Source: G965232465 sp965276005 (GTDB lineage: Bacteria; Pseudomonadota; Alphaproteobacteria; JAQWUY01). Taken from it: a DNA stretch of 64,000 nt. Made by a program: the position numbers and the translations under genes. The DNA lies in NCBI GenBank assembly GCA_965276005.1, contig OZ254962.1, positions 2,604,001 through 2,668,000 on the forward strand. Reading direction: 5' to 3'. Below the pieces are notes generated by a model. The model saw only the letters and a program-made list of their open reading frames with translations. It did not search any database and was not told where the DNA came from. Shown here one piece after another: positions 45,382-53,900 of the stretch; position 1 is the first letter of the stretch, and the number at the start of each line of letters is the position of its first letter.

Positions 45382-45768
45382 ATGAAAACAATATTGGCAT
45401 TGTTGTTTGTAGGTGTTGTAACAGGATGCACGCCACAATCAGATATAATAAACAAAACCACTTTAACACAAGGTGCCATACGCATGACTGTTAAGGTAGG
45501 TCAGACGACCAAAACAGAAGTCATAGAAAAATTAGGCTCACCCAATATCACTAGCTTGGATGCACAGGGGCATGAAGTATGGACATATCAAAAACATGCG
45601 ACGACCAGCAAGTCTAATAGATCTGAGTCTTTTAGATTCTTTATAATATTTGGTCGTTCATCATCAAATTCTGGTTTTGAATCTACGCAAAGAACATTTA
45701 CCTTAATCATCAAGTTTAATGAAAAAGGTATTGTAAAAGATTTTCGTTCACAATCATCATCATTTTAA
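45382..45768 (+). CDS. SmpA/OmlA-like small lipoprotein
   Basis: 128 residues with a short signal and lipobox VTGC (Cys about 16). MTVKVGQTTKTEVIEKLGSPN ITSLD followed by HEVWTYQKH is the SmpA/BamE-type fold pattern, and FRSQSSSF ends the protein. Start ATG 45382 follows AAGGAG. Probably a lipid-anchored envelope protein; it is followed 16 bases later by a second lipoprotein gene. Function unknown. Confidence 0.68.
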   Translation: MKTILALLFVGVVTGCTPQSDIINKTTLTQGAIRMTVKVGQTTKTEVIEKLGSPNITSLDAQGHEVWTYQKHATTSKSNRSESFRFFIIFGRSSSNSGFESTQRTFTLIIKFNEKGIVKDFRSQSSSF

Positions 45769-45784
45769 TCTGAGGTAAAATCAT

Positions 45785-46258
45785 ATGAGAAAAATTCTAT
45801 CGACACTTTGCATAACAGTATTTATGGGTATATTTATTGCAGGCTGTATAGGCGAATCAAACCCAGTAGAATTAACCCCTTTGCAAATAAAACAAATTCA
45901 ATCAAGACAATTCGAAGCGGACTATAAAACGGCGTATAAAAGTGTATTAAGCGTCTTGCAAGATCTGGGATACATAATTTTAAGTACAGACTATGATTCA
46001 GGCGTTATTACCGCTGAGTCTTTAGTCGATTCCGAATCCAGTTGGTGGACAGGCGATGTTTATACCACAAAACATAAAATCACCGCATCTATTGTGGAGA
46101 CGCAAAAATTTTCTGATATTCGGTTAAATATTGTAAAATCTGACCAAGTTTCTAATGCATACGGTCAAAATAGGAATGAGAGTTCTGCTATATTGGATCC
46201 ACAAATATATCAAAACGCTTTTGCCAAGATAGAAAATACTATTTTTGTTTTAAAATAA
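45785..46258 (+). CDS. Predicted lipoprotein, unknown function
   Basis: 157 residues: signal with lipobox IAGC (Cys about 21), then an alpha/beta domain with FEADYKTAYKSVLSVLQDLG and YIILSTDYDSGVITAES, as in small outer-membrane lipoproteins with a DUF4810/BamC-like pattern. It follows the previous lipoprotein closely and shares its AT-rich composition, so the pair probably works and moved together. No specific function. Confidence 0.62.
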   Translation: MRKILSTLCITVFMGIFIAGCIGESNPVELTPLQIKQIQSRQFEADYKTAYKSVLSVLQDLGYIILSTDYDSGVITAESLVDSESSWWTGDVYTTKHKITASIVETQKFSDIRLNIVKSDQVSNAYGQNRNESSAILDPQIYQNAFAKIENTIFVLK

Positions 46259-46389
46259 AGGTGTCGACAGGTGCATAAGACCTTTTGCCTGTTGGTGGGG
46301 GTGTTTGTTTGCCATCATAAATATTTGTATTTGATATGGCAAGTGTCTTACATTTGGTCATATACGGGATATAAACATGCCTACACACT

Positions 46390-47388
46390 TTACAAAAACC
46401 CGATAATCTTACGGGTTTCATCGATGATAGGTTGGCTGATTTCTCTGGCACGGGTGGCACCGTTGTTTAGGATGCGGTCGATTTCGCTTTTGTCCTGCAT
46501 TAGGCGGGTCATCTCGATGCCTATGGGGGCGATTTTTGCTACTGTTATATCGGCTAGCATGCTCTTAAATGCCCCCCAGCCTTTGCCCGCCACTTCGGGC
46601 ATGACATGTTCGAGGGGTTTGTCTTGCAACACCGCATACAAAGTTAGCAAATTTTTTGCCTCTGGGCGGTTTTGTAAGCCTTCTGTTTCGCTGGGCAGTA
46701 CATCGCTATCGGAGGTGGCTTTTTTGATTTTTTTGGCGATGGTGTCCGCATCGTCCATTAGGTTAATACGGGCGTTGTCGGACGCATCTGATTTAGACAT
46801 TTTTTTATTGCCATCTCTTAGCGACATGACTCTTGCCCCTTCCGATCGAATAAACGGTTGTATCAGTGGAAAAAAGTCCGTATTGTAATCGTGGTTAAAC
46901 TTTTGGGCAATATCCCGGCACAATTCCAGATGTTGTTTTTGGTCTTCGCCTACAGGTACATGGGTGGCTTTGTACGCCAAAATGTCTGCTGCTTGTAACG
47001 CCGGATAGGCAAACAACCCAACAGAGGAATTTTCCGCATTTTTACCGCTTTTTTCTTTGAACTGGGTCATACGGTTTAACCACCCCATGCGGGCGACACA
47101 GTTAAAATACCATGCCAGCTCCGTATGATTAGGGTTGGCAGATTGGGGGAATAAAATAGTTGTATCCGTATCGACTCCTGAGGCTATGATGCCGGCGGTA
47201 ACTTCACGGGTGGCGTGTTTTAATTGGGCGGGATCTTGAAATACGGTGATAGCGTGTTGGTCTACCACACAGTATATACACTTGTGCTGGCGTTGCATAT
47301 CCGCCCAGTTTTTTAACGCCCCTAAGTAATTGCCCAAAGTCAATTGCCCTGTGGGTTGAATGCCCGAAAATACCAATGAATCTGTCAT
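46390..47388 (-). CDS. trpS: Tryptophan-tRNA ligase
   Basis: 332 residues. Class I features: GIQPTGQLTLGNYLGAL at the N-terminus (HIGH-like) and the KMSKS loop in GNKKMSKSDASD near 197. The ATG at 47388 gives the family-typical start. The final codons contain a 7-base hairpin AAACCCG/CGGGTTT (46396-46418) followed on the minus strand by a short T-run, which may serve as the transcript end. Confidence 0.95.
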   Translation of the reverse strand: MTDSLVFSGIQPTGQLTLGNYLGALKNWADMQRQHKCIYCVVDQHAITVFQDPAQLKHATREVTAGIIASGVDTDTTILFPQSANPNHTELAWYFNCVARMGWLNRMTQFKEKSGKNAENSSVGLFAYPALQAADILAYKATHVPVGEDQKQHLELCRDIAQKFNHDYNTDFFPLIQPFIRSEGARVMSLRDGNKKMSKSDASDNARINLMDDADTIAKKIKKATSDSDVLPSETEGLQNRPEAKNLLTLYAVLQDKPLEHVMPEVAGKGWGAFKSMLADITVAKIAPIGIEMTRLMQDKSEIDRILNNGATRAREISQPIIDETRKIIGFL

Positions 47389-47479
47389 GTTGTTTATTCC
47401 CGTTGTTGCTGTGTTACAGTATGCTTGTGCCAACATACACGAAAACCCGTTTTATAACAACCCACTTCCAAACGCACCT

Positions 47480-48820
47480 TTATTTTTGCCACAAAGGCAA
47501 GGTTATTGTCGCTATTAGCCCCTGTGCATCTTTACGGTTGGCTAGTGTAATGTTGCCCCCGTGTTTGGTGGCAATATCGAGGGCAATACTCAGCCCCAAG
47601 CCAATACCGCCTGTGGCGGTGTTGCGGGATTCTTCCAAGCGTACAAACGGGCGAAATATGGCGTCCAGTTTGTCTTCGGGAATGCCACAGCCATTGTCGC
47701 AAATATCGATACAGACGGTTTTACTCAGGGTGCGAATGGTAATGTCGACTTTACCGCCATAGCGAAATCCGTTGCTGATAATATTTTCTAGCATACGGGT
47801 TATATGCCCTTCGTCGCCCTGTATAACAGCCGGCGATACAGCGGTCAGGGTAATATCGTTGCCTACCACTTGCCATTTTTTGTACACGCTGGTGATTAAG
47901 GCATGGACATCGATTTTTTCCCACACATGGGTTTGTTGTTCGTTGGTAAATGCCAAGTATGAAGCAATCATTTGTTCTAAATCGTTGATATTGTCGGTTA
48001 AGATGGCTGTATCGCCCGATTGTTTCATCAGTGCCAGTTGCAGTTTCATACGGGTAAGAGGGGTGCGTAAATCGTGCGATATGCCCGACAGCATATCCGT
48101 GCGTTGCTGTTGGTGGCGGTTGATTCGCTCCGCCATAGTCCGCAGGCTAAATACGGCCTCTCGCACTTCGTTTGACCCTCGGATGGCAACGGTGCTCAGG
48201 GCGTTTTTGTCGCCTTTGGAAAACGCAATAGCCCCTTGACTGAGTTTTTTTATTGGGCGGGCTTGGTTGCGGGCGAACAGCAAGGCAATACCCACAAACA
48301 GCACACCGATAAAAATCGTCCACAACCAAACAAGCTTGGCGGTAACGGTGGTGTACAGTTGGTATTCATCGAAACTAAACAAAAAAGTTTCCGCCGTATT
48401 GCCCACTTGCACATGCACGGTACGGGGGGGCAAAAAGCGAATGATTATGTCATAAGGCATCTGCCTGTGTGTGTACGCATTAAAGAACACTTCGCCGGTT
48501 TTGTCTGTGTATGGGGCTATGTTGGGCAGGGGTTCCATCGTATACGACATATTCATCCCCAGTTTGCTTGCCAAAATAGTGGCGTATTGTGGGTCGGCTT
48601 TGTGGATTCGTATCACCACTTCCATAGCCGATATAAGGCTTTGTGATAACGACTGTGTGGATTGTACCCAGTGGCGGTTGTAAAACACAAACAAAGAAAA
48701 AGTCTGCACCATCAGCACAGGCACCACGATAATAATAAACAACCGCCCATAAATGGTTTTGGGCAGAATGTAGCGGCTAAATATGCCTTTACGGTCTAGG
48801 TTAGCGGTGTTTTGTGGCAT
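47480..48820 (-). CDS. Sensor histidine kinase (EnvZ-like)
   Basis: 446 residues: membrane helix about 27-49, a periplasmic sensor region to about 155, second helix about 160-182, HAMP, phospho-acceptor His in SGISHDLRTPLTRMKLQL near 244, N-box NIISNGFRYG and DNGCGIPEDKLDAIFRPF, GGIGLGLSIALDI. It follows the response regulator gene by 31 bases; the two form one two-component system. Signal unknown. Confidence 0.92.
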   Translation of the reverse strand: MPQNTANLDRKGIFSRYILPKTIYGRLFIIIVVPVLMVQTFSLFVFYNRHWVQSTQSLSQSLISAMEVVIRIHKADPQYATILASKLGMNMSYTMEPLPNIAPYTDKTGEVFFNAYTHRQMPYDIIIRFLPPRTVHVQVGNTAETFLFSFDEYQLYTTVTAKLVWLWTIFIGVLFVGIALLFARNQARPIKKLSQGAIAFSKGDKNALSTVAIRGSNEVREAVFSLRTMAERINRHQQQRTDMLSGISHDLRTPLTRMKLQLALMKQSGDTAILTDNINDLEQMIASYLAFTNEQQTHVWEKIDVHALITSVYKKWQVVGNDITLTAVSPAVIQGDEGHITRMLENIISNGFRYGGKVDITIRTLSKTVCIDICDNGCGIPEDKLDAIFRPFVRLEESRNTATGGIGLGLSIALDIATKHGGNITLANRKDAQGLIATITLPLWQK

Positions 48821-48850
48821 GGGCTTTTCTCAGTGTATGGGGGGGCAATG

Positions 48851-49564
48851 TCAAATATACAACATATATCCCCCGCCTCGAATGGTTTGTAAAAACTCTG
48901 GGTTTTTACTGTCCTGTTCTAGTTTTTTCCGTAGGCGGGTGATTTGCACATCTACTGCTCTGTCGTCGCCTTGAATGCCGGCGTGTTCGCTGATGTCTTG
49001 ACGGCTGAAAGTATGCCCCGGTTTGGAACACAACACATTTAAGATGCGGGTTTCTGTATCTGTCAATTTTTCCACTTCGTCGTTGCGGTATAATATGCCC
49101 CGTTCACAGTCGTATTTTGCAGTGCCAATCATTACTATGTTTTGTCCGTCTTGGTCGTTTCTGATGCGTCTCAATAGGGCTTTGATACGGGCGGATAGTT
49201 CGTTTGGCTCGAACGGTTTTGTCAAGTAATCGTCTGCCCCGGCGAGCAGTCCACTGACTTTGTCGTCTAAGTCGGTCTTTGCGGTTAGCATTAACACCGC
49301 CGTATCGTGTTGTTGGCGGTACTGTTGTAAAAATTCGATGCCTGTTTCGTTGGGCATCATCACATCTAAGATAATCAGATCAGGACTGAGCGTTTGTAAA
49401 ATTTCCCGGGCAGCGTTGGTATCTTCGGCAACGGATACGAGCCAGCCGTTGTTTTCCAAAAATTTCTGTAACAAAGTACGAATTTGCGTGTCGTCGTCCA
49501 CAACCAGTATATGGGGCGGTAACGGTGTAAGTGTGTGTAATAGTGTCATTGTCTGTATGTCCAT
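48851..49564 (-). CDS. OmpR-family response regulator
   Basis: 237 residues: receiver domain (VVDDDTQI at 21, phospho-acceptor Asp in LIILDVMMP near 68, TKPF Lys near 118) and a C-terminal winged helix with VDVQITRLRKKLEQD. First gene of the two-component operon; it is divergent from the small exported proteins and the adhesin, which may be targets. The exact start among nearby Met codons is not fixed. Confidence 0.92.
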   Translation of the reverse strand: MDIQTMTLLHTLTPLPPHILVVDDDTQIRTLLQKFLENNGWLVSVAEDTNAAREILQTLSPDLIILDVMMPNETGIEFLQQYRQQHDTAVLMLTAKTDLDDKVSGLLAGADDYLTKPFEPNELSARIKALLRRIRNDQDGQNIVMIGTAKYDCERGILYRNDEVEKLTDTETRILNVLCSKPGHTFSRQDISEHAGIQGDDRAVDVQITRLRKKLEQDSKNPEFLQTIRGGGYMLYI

Positions 49565-49797
49565 TGTGTATATGCTTGCGATTATAGTATATTTCGCTGT
49601 TTTTTGCCATTAGAATATAGCCAAACCTACAAATATACAAATATTTTTTACATTTTTTAGCTTTTTTAGCTTGCATTTGCATTTTGTGTATGCTATACAG
49701 GTATTGTATATGTGCGAATTTATCCGTTGCATATATTGTTTACATGCGGTATCGTGTGCTGTGTGTAGTATTTTTTCTTTACAGGAAATGTTAGGTT

Positions 49798-50436
49798 ATG
49801 TTTTATAAGAATCGTTTTATTTTTGTATTTGGTGTGTGCGGATTGTTATCGGCATCGCCTGTGTTTGCTGGTTCTACTCCAGTGGGGGTGGGGGGAGTCA
49901 GCGAATCGGAGATGGACAAAGCGATCGGTGCCAACCAAGATGTGATTGATTCGGCATTTTTCGATATGGATGATTTCGATGCCTCTGTAGAAAGTGCACA
50001 GTTCGGTGCCTTAGACAGTTTGGAAGATGGAGTGGGCGATGCAGCCGATGATATACTTGATGACTTAACATTTCAAATTGATCAGCAAATGGCCCACAAT
50101 GAACAGCTGTTCGGGGCTGGTGGCGGTGAAAATAGCTTAACGGACGAACAAAAACAAAGCTTAAAAGAAAAGGTTGGTGTCGACAAAAAACCTATCGCTG
50201 GCACCACCATTAACAGTATTGGTTATATTGCATTTAGTACCCGTGTCGATGCCTTGCAAACGGAACAGGCAAAAACAATTCGTAAAATTTTAGGATTGCC
50301 AACTAAACAGCAAAAATCAGATAAATCTAACACTCCGAAAAAGAAAGATGCCGATAACCATATGTCAGGTGCTCTGGAAAAAGTCGACAGCGTCGACGAA
50401 CTAGCCATTATCGACAGCGGTTGGGGATCGAATTGA
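49798..50436 (+). CDS. Exported acidic protein of unknown function
   Basis: 212 residues: signal peptide ending near SPVFAG (about 25), then an Asp/Glu-rich stretch (VIDSAFFDMDDFDASVESAQ, VGDAADDILDD), a Gly-rich patch and a basic Lys-rich region (KKKDADNH) near the C-terminus. No known family. It is followed without a gap by a small lipoprotein and 560 bases later by the giant adhesin, so it may be an accessory of that surface system. Confidence 0.6.
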   Translation: MFYKNRFIFVFGVCGLLSASPVFAGSTPVGVGGVSESEMDKAIGANQDVIDSAFFDMDDFDASVESAQFGALDSLEDGVGDAADDILDDLTFQIDQQMAHNEQLFGAGGGENSLTDEQKQSLKEKVGVDKKPIAGTTINSIGYIAFSTRVDALQTEQAKTIRKILGLPTKQQKSDKSNTPKKKDADNHMSGALEKVDSVDELAIIDSGWGSN

Positions 50437-50798
50437 TGCAGGCACCTTTTGCGAGGTATGTGCCTCGTTGGGGGGCGGTTTTTGTGCTCGCTGTTGGGGT
50501 TTCGGCTTGTGCCACTATATCGATTACCGCTGATCAGATTACACCACAGGACACAGAATATATCGCCGTTATGCGACAAGAAACGCTGGAAAAACAACCC
50601 AGTAAAAAACGCATCAATTGGAGAGGCGATTCGGTGCGGGGTATGATGTTGGTTATTGCCACTTATCAACGCAGCGATGCTGTATATTGTCGGCGGATTT
50701 TGGAAACCGTAAATCACGGATTTAGCAAAAAAGCCAATGTTATCAGCACATGGTGCCGCACCGGCACAGGCGACACCAAGTGGGAATTTTATCAATAG
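50436..50798 (+). CDS. Small lipoprotein-like exported protein
   Basis: 120 residues from the ATG at 50436, which shares its first base with the previous stop (TGATG). A hydrophobic segment ends in the lipobox-like VSAC (Cys about 28). The remainder has two conserved-looking Cys (VYCRRI, STWCRTGTG) and the ending WEFYQ, a pattern seen in small surface-antigen-type lipoproteins. Coupled to the acidic exported protein. Function unknown. Confidence 0.58.
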   Translation: MQAPFARYVPRWGAVFVLAVGVSACATISITADQITPQDTEYIAVMRQETLEKQPSKKRINWRGDSVRGMMLVIATYQRSDAVYCRRILETVNHGFSKKANVISTWCRTGTGDTKWEFYQ

Positions 50799-50906
50799 TA
50801 TATGTGCAGAGTGTATAGGCTTGTCTGTATACTGTGCGTGTGCATTCGCAAGTGTAGGCATAGTTAGTATGGTGTTTTTTTAGGCATCAAAAGGCGTTTT
50901 TTGCAC

Positions 50907-50934
50907 TTGCGTTTTATTGTTTCTGTGGTATACT
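50907..50934 (+). promoter_or_regulatory. Candidate promoter of the adhesin gene
   Basis: TTGCGT (50907-50912) and TATACT (50929-50934), 16 bases apart, lie 66 bases upstream of the ATG. Confidence 0.4.
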
Positions 50935-50999
50935 TTCGATCCGAAGTGTGTTGTTATGTAAGACAGCATTAAGTTTGTAAATTGGTATAAGGATTAACG

Positions 51000-53900
51000 A
51001 TGATGACTCACAAATCTGTAAAGTTTGTTTTATTGGCGGTATCTGCGTTGGGTACTGGTGTATTTGCTGGTGGCTTGCCACAAGGTGGCGTGGTACAGGA
51101 GGGCTCTGCTAGTATCACATATGCTGGGGGGGGGGGGGGGTATATTTCCCTCGATATAAATCAGCAATCGGATAAGGCGGTTATCGATTGGCATAGTTTT
51201 TCTGTAGGTAAGGATAACACAGTAAACTTTAACCAACCCAGTAGCGACTCGGCAACCTTGAATCGGGTTACGGGGGATTTTACTTCGGAAATTGCTGGAC
51301 GGATTAACAGTAACGGCAGCGTGTTTTTGGTCAATCCCAATGGCATATGGATTACTGCGGATGGTGTTATCGACACGGGCGGTTTTGTTGCCTCGACTCT
51401 CGACATCGACAATAATGATTTTTTGAATGGTGAGTATACATTTACGAAAAATGGTAATAGTGGCGTTGTTTCGAATCGGGGTAGTATTTCGGTCGATGAT
51501 GGTGGTTTTGTGGCGTTACTTGGTGGGGCGGTTAAAAACGATGGCATGGTTCGAGCCCTTGTCGGTAAGGTTGGTTTTGCTGGTGGTGAAAAAATTGTTA
51601 TGTCGTTTGGCAACAGCGATTTTTTACGGGTCGAAGTGCCTACGGACACATGGGATACCTTAACCGATTCGCAAGGCAATAAAGTTGCGGCTACCCTTGA
51701 TTTAGGCGGAAAGGTCGACTCCCGGGGTGGATTTATCGATATAACCGTTGCCGATGCCTCTGATATTTTGCGACAAACTATTTCGATCGATGGTATTGTA
51801 TCGGCAAACACTGTGTCTTCCACAGACGGTGTTATATCTATTAGTGGCGGTACGGTAGGCATTACCGGCAGCGGGCGAATCACTGCTGATGCGGACTATG
51901 GCGACGCCGGCACTATTGCCATCGAGGCGGATTCCATCGATAGTAGCGGCACGGTTTCGGCTGTAGCACAAAATGGCACTGGAGGGACGGTTAAAATATC
52001 GTTGCAACACGGGGCAAACCTAAACGCTAGTAGCCGTTTTGATGTGTCTGGTGGCAACAAGGGCGGCAGTCTGTCGTTTATTGGCGGACTAGGCAAACAG
52101 GGTACGAAAGTATTAGGTTCTGCGGACTTTAAAGCCGATAGTATGGACGGTAGCGGCGGATATATCGATATTAGTAACAAAGGCGGCTTGGTCGGGTTGT
52201 TGTCCGGTACCGTATCCGCATCGGGCAAAACGCAAGGCGGACGGATTCGTCTAGGCGGGGCGTTTCAAGGGGGCGGGTATGACCCGAAAACCAGCCCACT
52301 CGGCAAACGCACCCAAGACCTATTTGTAACCCGTTGGCGGGATAATAGTTCCCTTGTTAGTGCCGGCAAAACTTCGTTAGGTACGGGTGTAAATATCGAT
52401 GTGTCGTCCCAAGCGGGTACGGGCGGTACGGCGATTTTGTGGGCGGATAATACCACCAACAATTATGCGGGTATAGACGCAACCGGTGCCACTGGCGGCG
52501 GGGCGGTGGAAATATCGGGCAAAAAACAGGTCGATAGTTTCGGTTTAAAACGGGTGAGTGCAGGCAATGGGGTTATTTTACTCGACCCGAAAAATGTTGT
52601 CATAGGGATATTGGGATCCCCATTGGGGCAGATAAAAAAGATTGCTAAATCTTCTTCCGCTGCTTATAACGAAACGGATTTAGGTGCTGATGATAAATTC
52701 GGCACCAGTGTATCATTAAACGATGATGGGACGAAGTTGGCGGTTGGAGCCCCGGGGGATGATGTCGCCGGTGGTAAAACCAATAGTGGAGCGGTGTATT
52801 TGTACACCGTTGGCGGTGGAAAATGGGGGGATTCCATATCACAACAGAAAAAGATTGATGCTGTTACTAAGGTTGACGGTAATAATACTCTTGGATTGGA
52901 TGACCATGATTATTTCGGTTCTAGCATATCTTTAAGTGCCGATGGGAAATATTTGGCTACGGGTGTTTATAAAAAGGAACTTAATAAAGGGGCGGTGTAT
53001 TTGTTTCATCTTGGGTCTAGCAGTTGGGGCAACACGATAAAACTAACAAGAACAATTAAAGATGGTGAAACTGTGGTGGGGGCTGAAAACGATGCTAACC
53101 CCTCTGATGATAAGCTTAAATCACCTTATTATTTTGGTACCGGTGTGTCGCTGAGCAATGATGGATCGAAGTTAGCTGTTGGGTCATATGCTGAGGATAC
53201 ATTTAAGGGGGCGGTGTATTTGTTTAAGGTAAGTGGATCTGACGATTCATGGGGTACTAAGATAACACAAACGAATAAGATTAAAAATGGCGTTGGGCTT
53301 GCTAATGGGGATCTCGATGCAACAGATTATTTTGGTTTTAGTGTATCTTTGAGTGGAGACGGATCGAAGTTGGCTGTTGGCACTAAATTTGATGATGACA
53401 AGGACAAACCCAATACACTTAGGGATACCGGTGCTGTATATTTGTTTACTATCATGGGAAATGCATGGGATACAGTAACAAAAACTGTAAAGATAGCTAG
53501 TGCTAGTACTAGTGGTAGTGGTAATGGCATATCTAATGTTGTACTCAAAGCCGGTGATTATTTTGGCACTAGTGTATCGTTAAGTGACGATGGCTCGAAG
53601 CTGGCTGTTGGGGCAATTGCTGATGGCGATGGTGGAGCGGCTGCAGGTGCTGTATATGTGTTTACCATTAGCGGAGATGGAAATAATTGGGGCAAGGTAA
53701 GTGGTGCGGTAAAACAAGTACTCAAACTGTCTAATAACAGTGGTAGTGCTGGTAAGTTTGATGTTGATGGCTTGGCTAGTAATGATAATTTTGGTCAAAG
53801 TGTATCGTTAGGTGCTTATGGTAGCAAATTGGCTGTGGGGGCAGGTGGTGATGACGATGGCGGTAGTAATGCAGGTGCCGTGTACCTGATAAATGTACCC

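Noticed and set aside
51161..51883. 240-codon minus-strand frame inside the adhesin gene
   Set aside because: Antisense shadow of the TPS domain; Pro/Thr/Ser-rich translation with no ribosome site.
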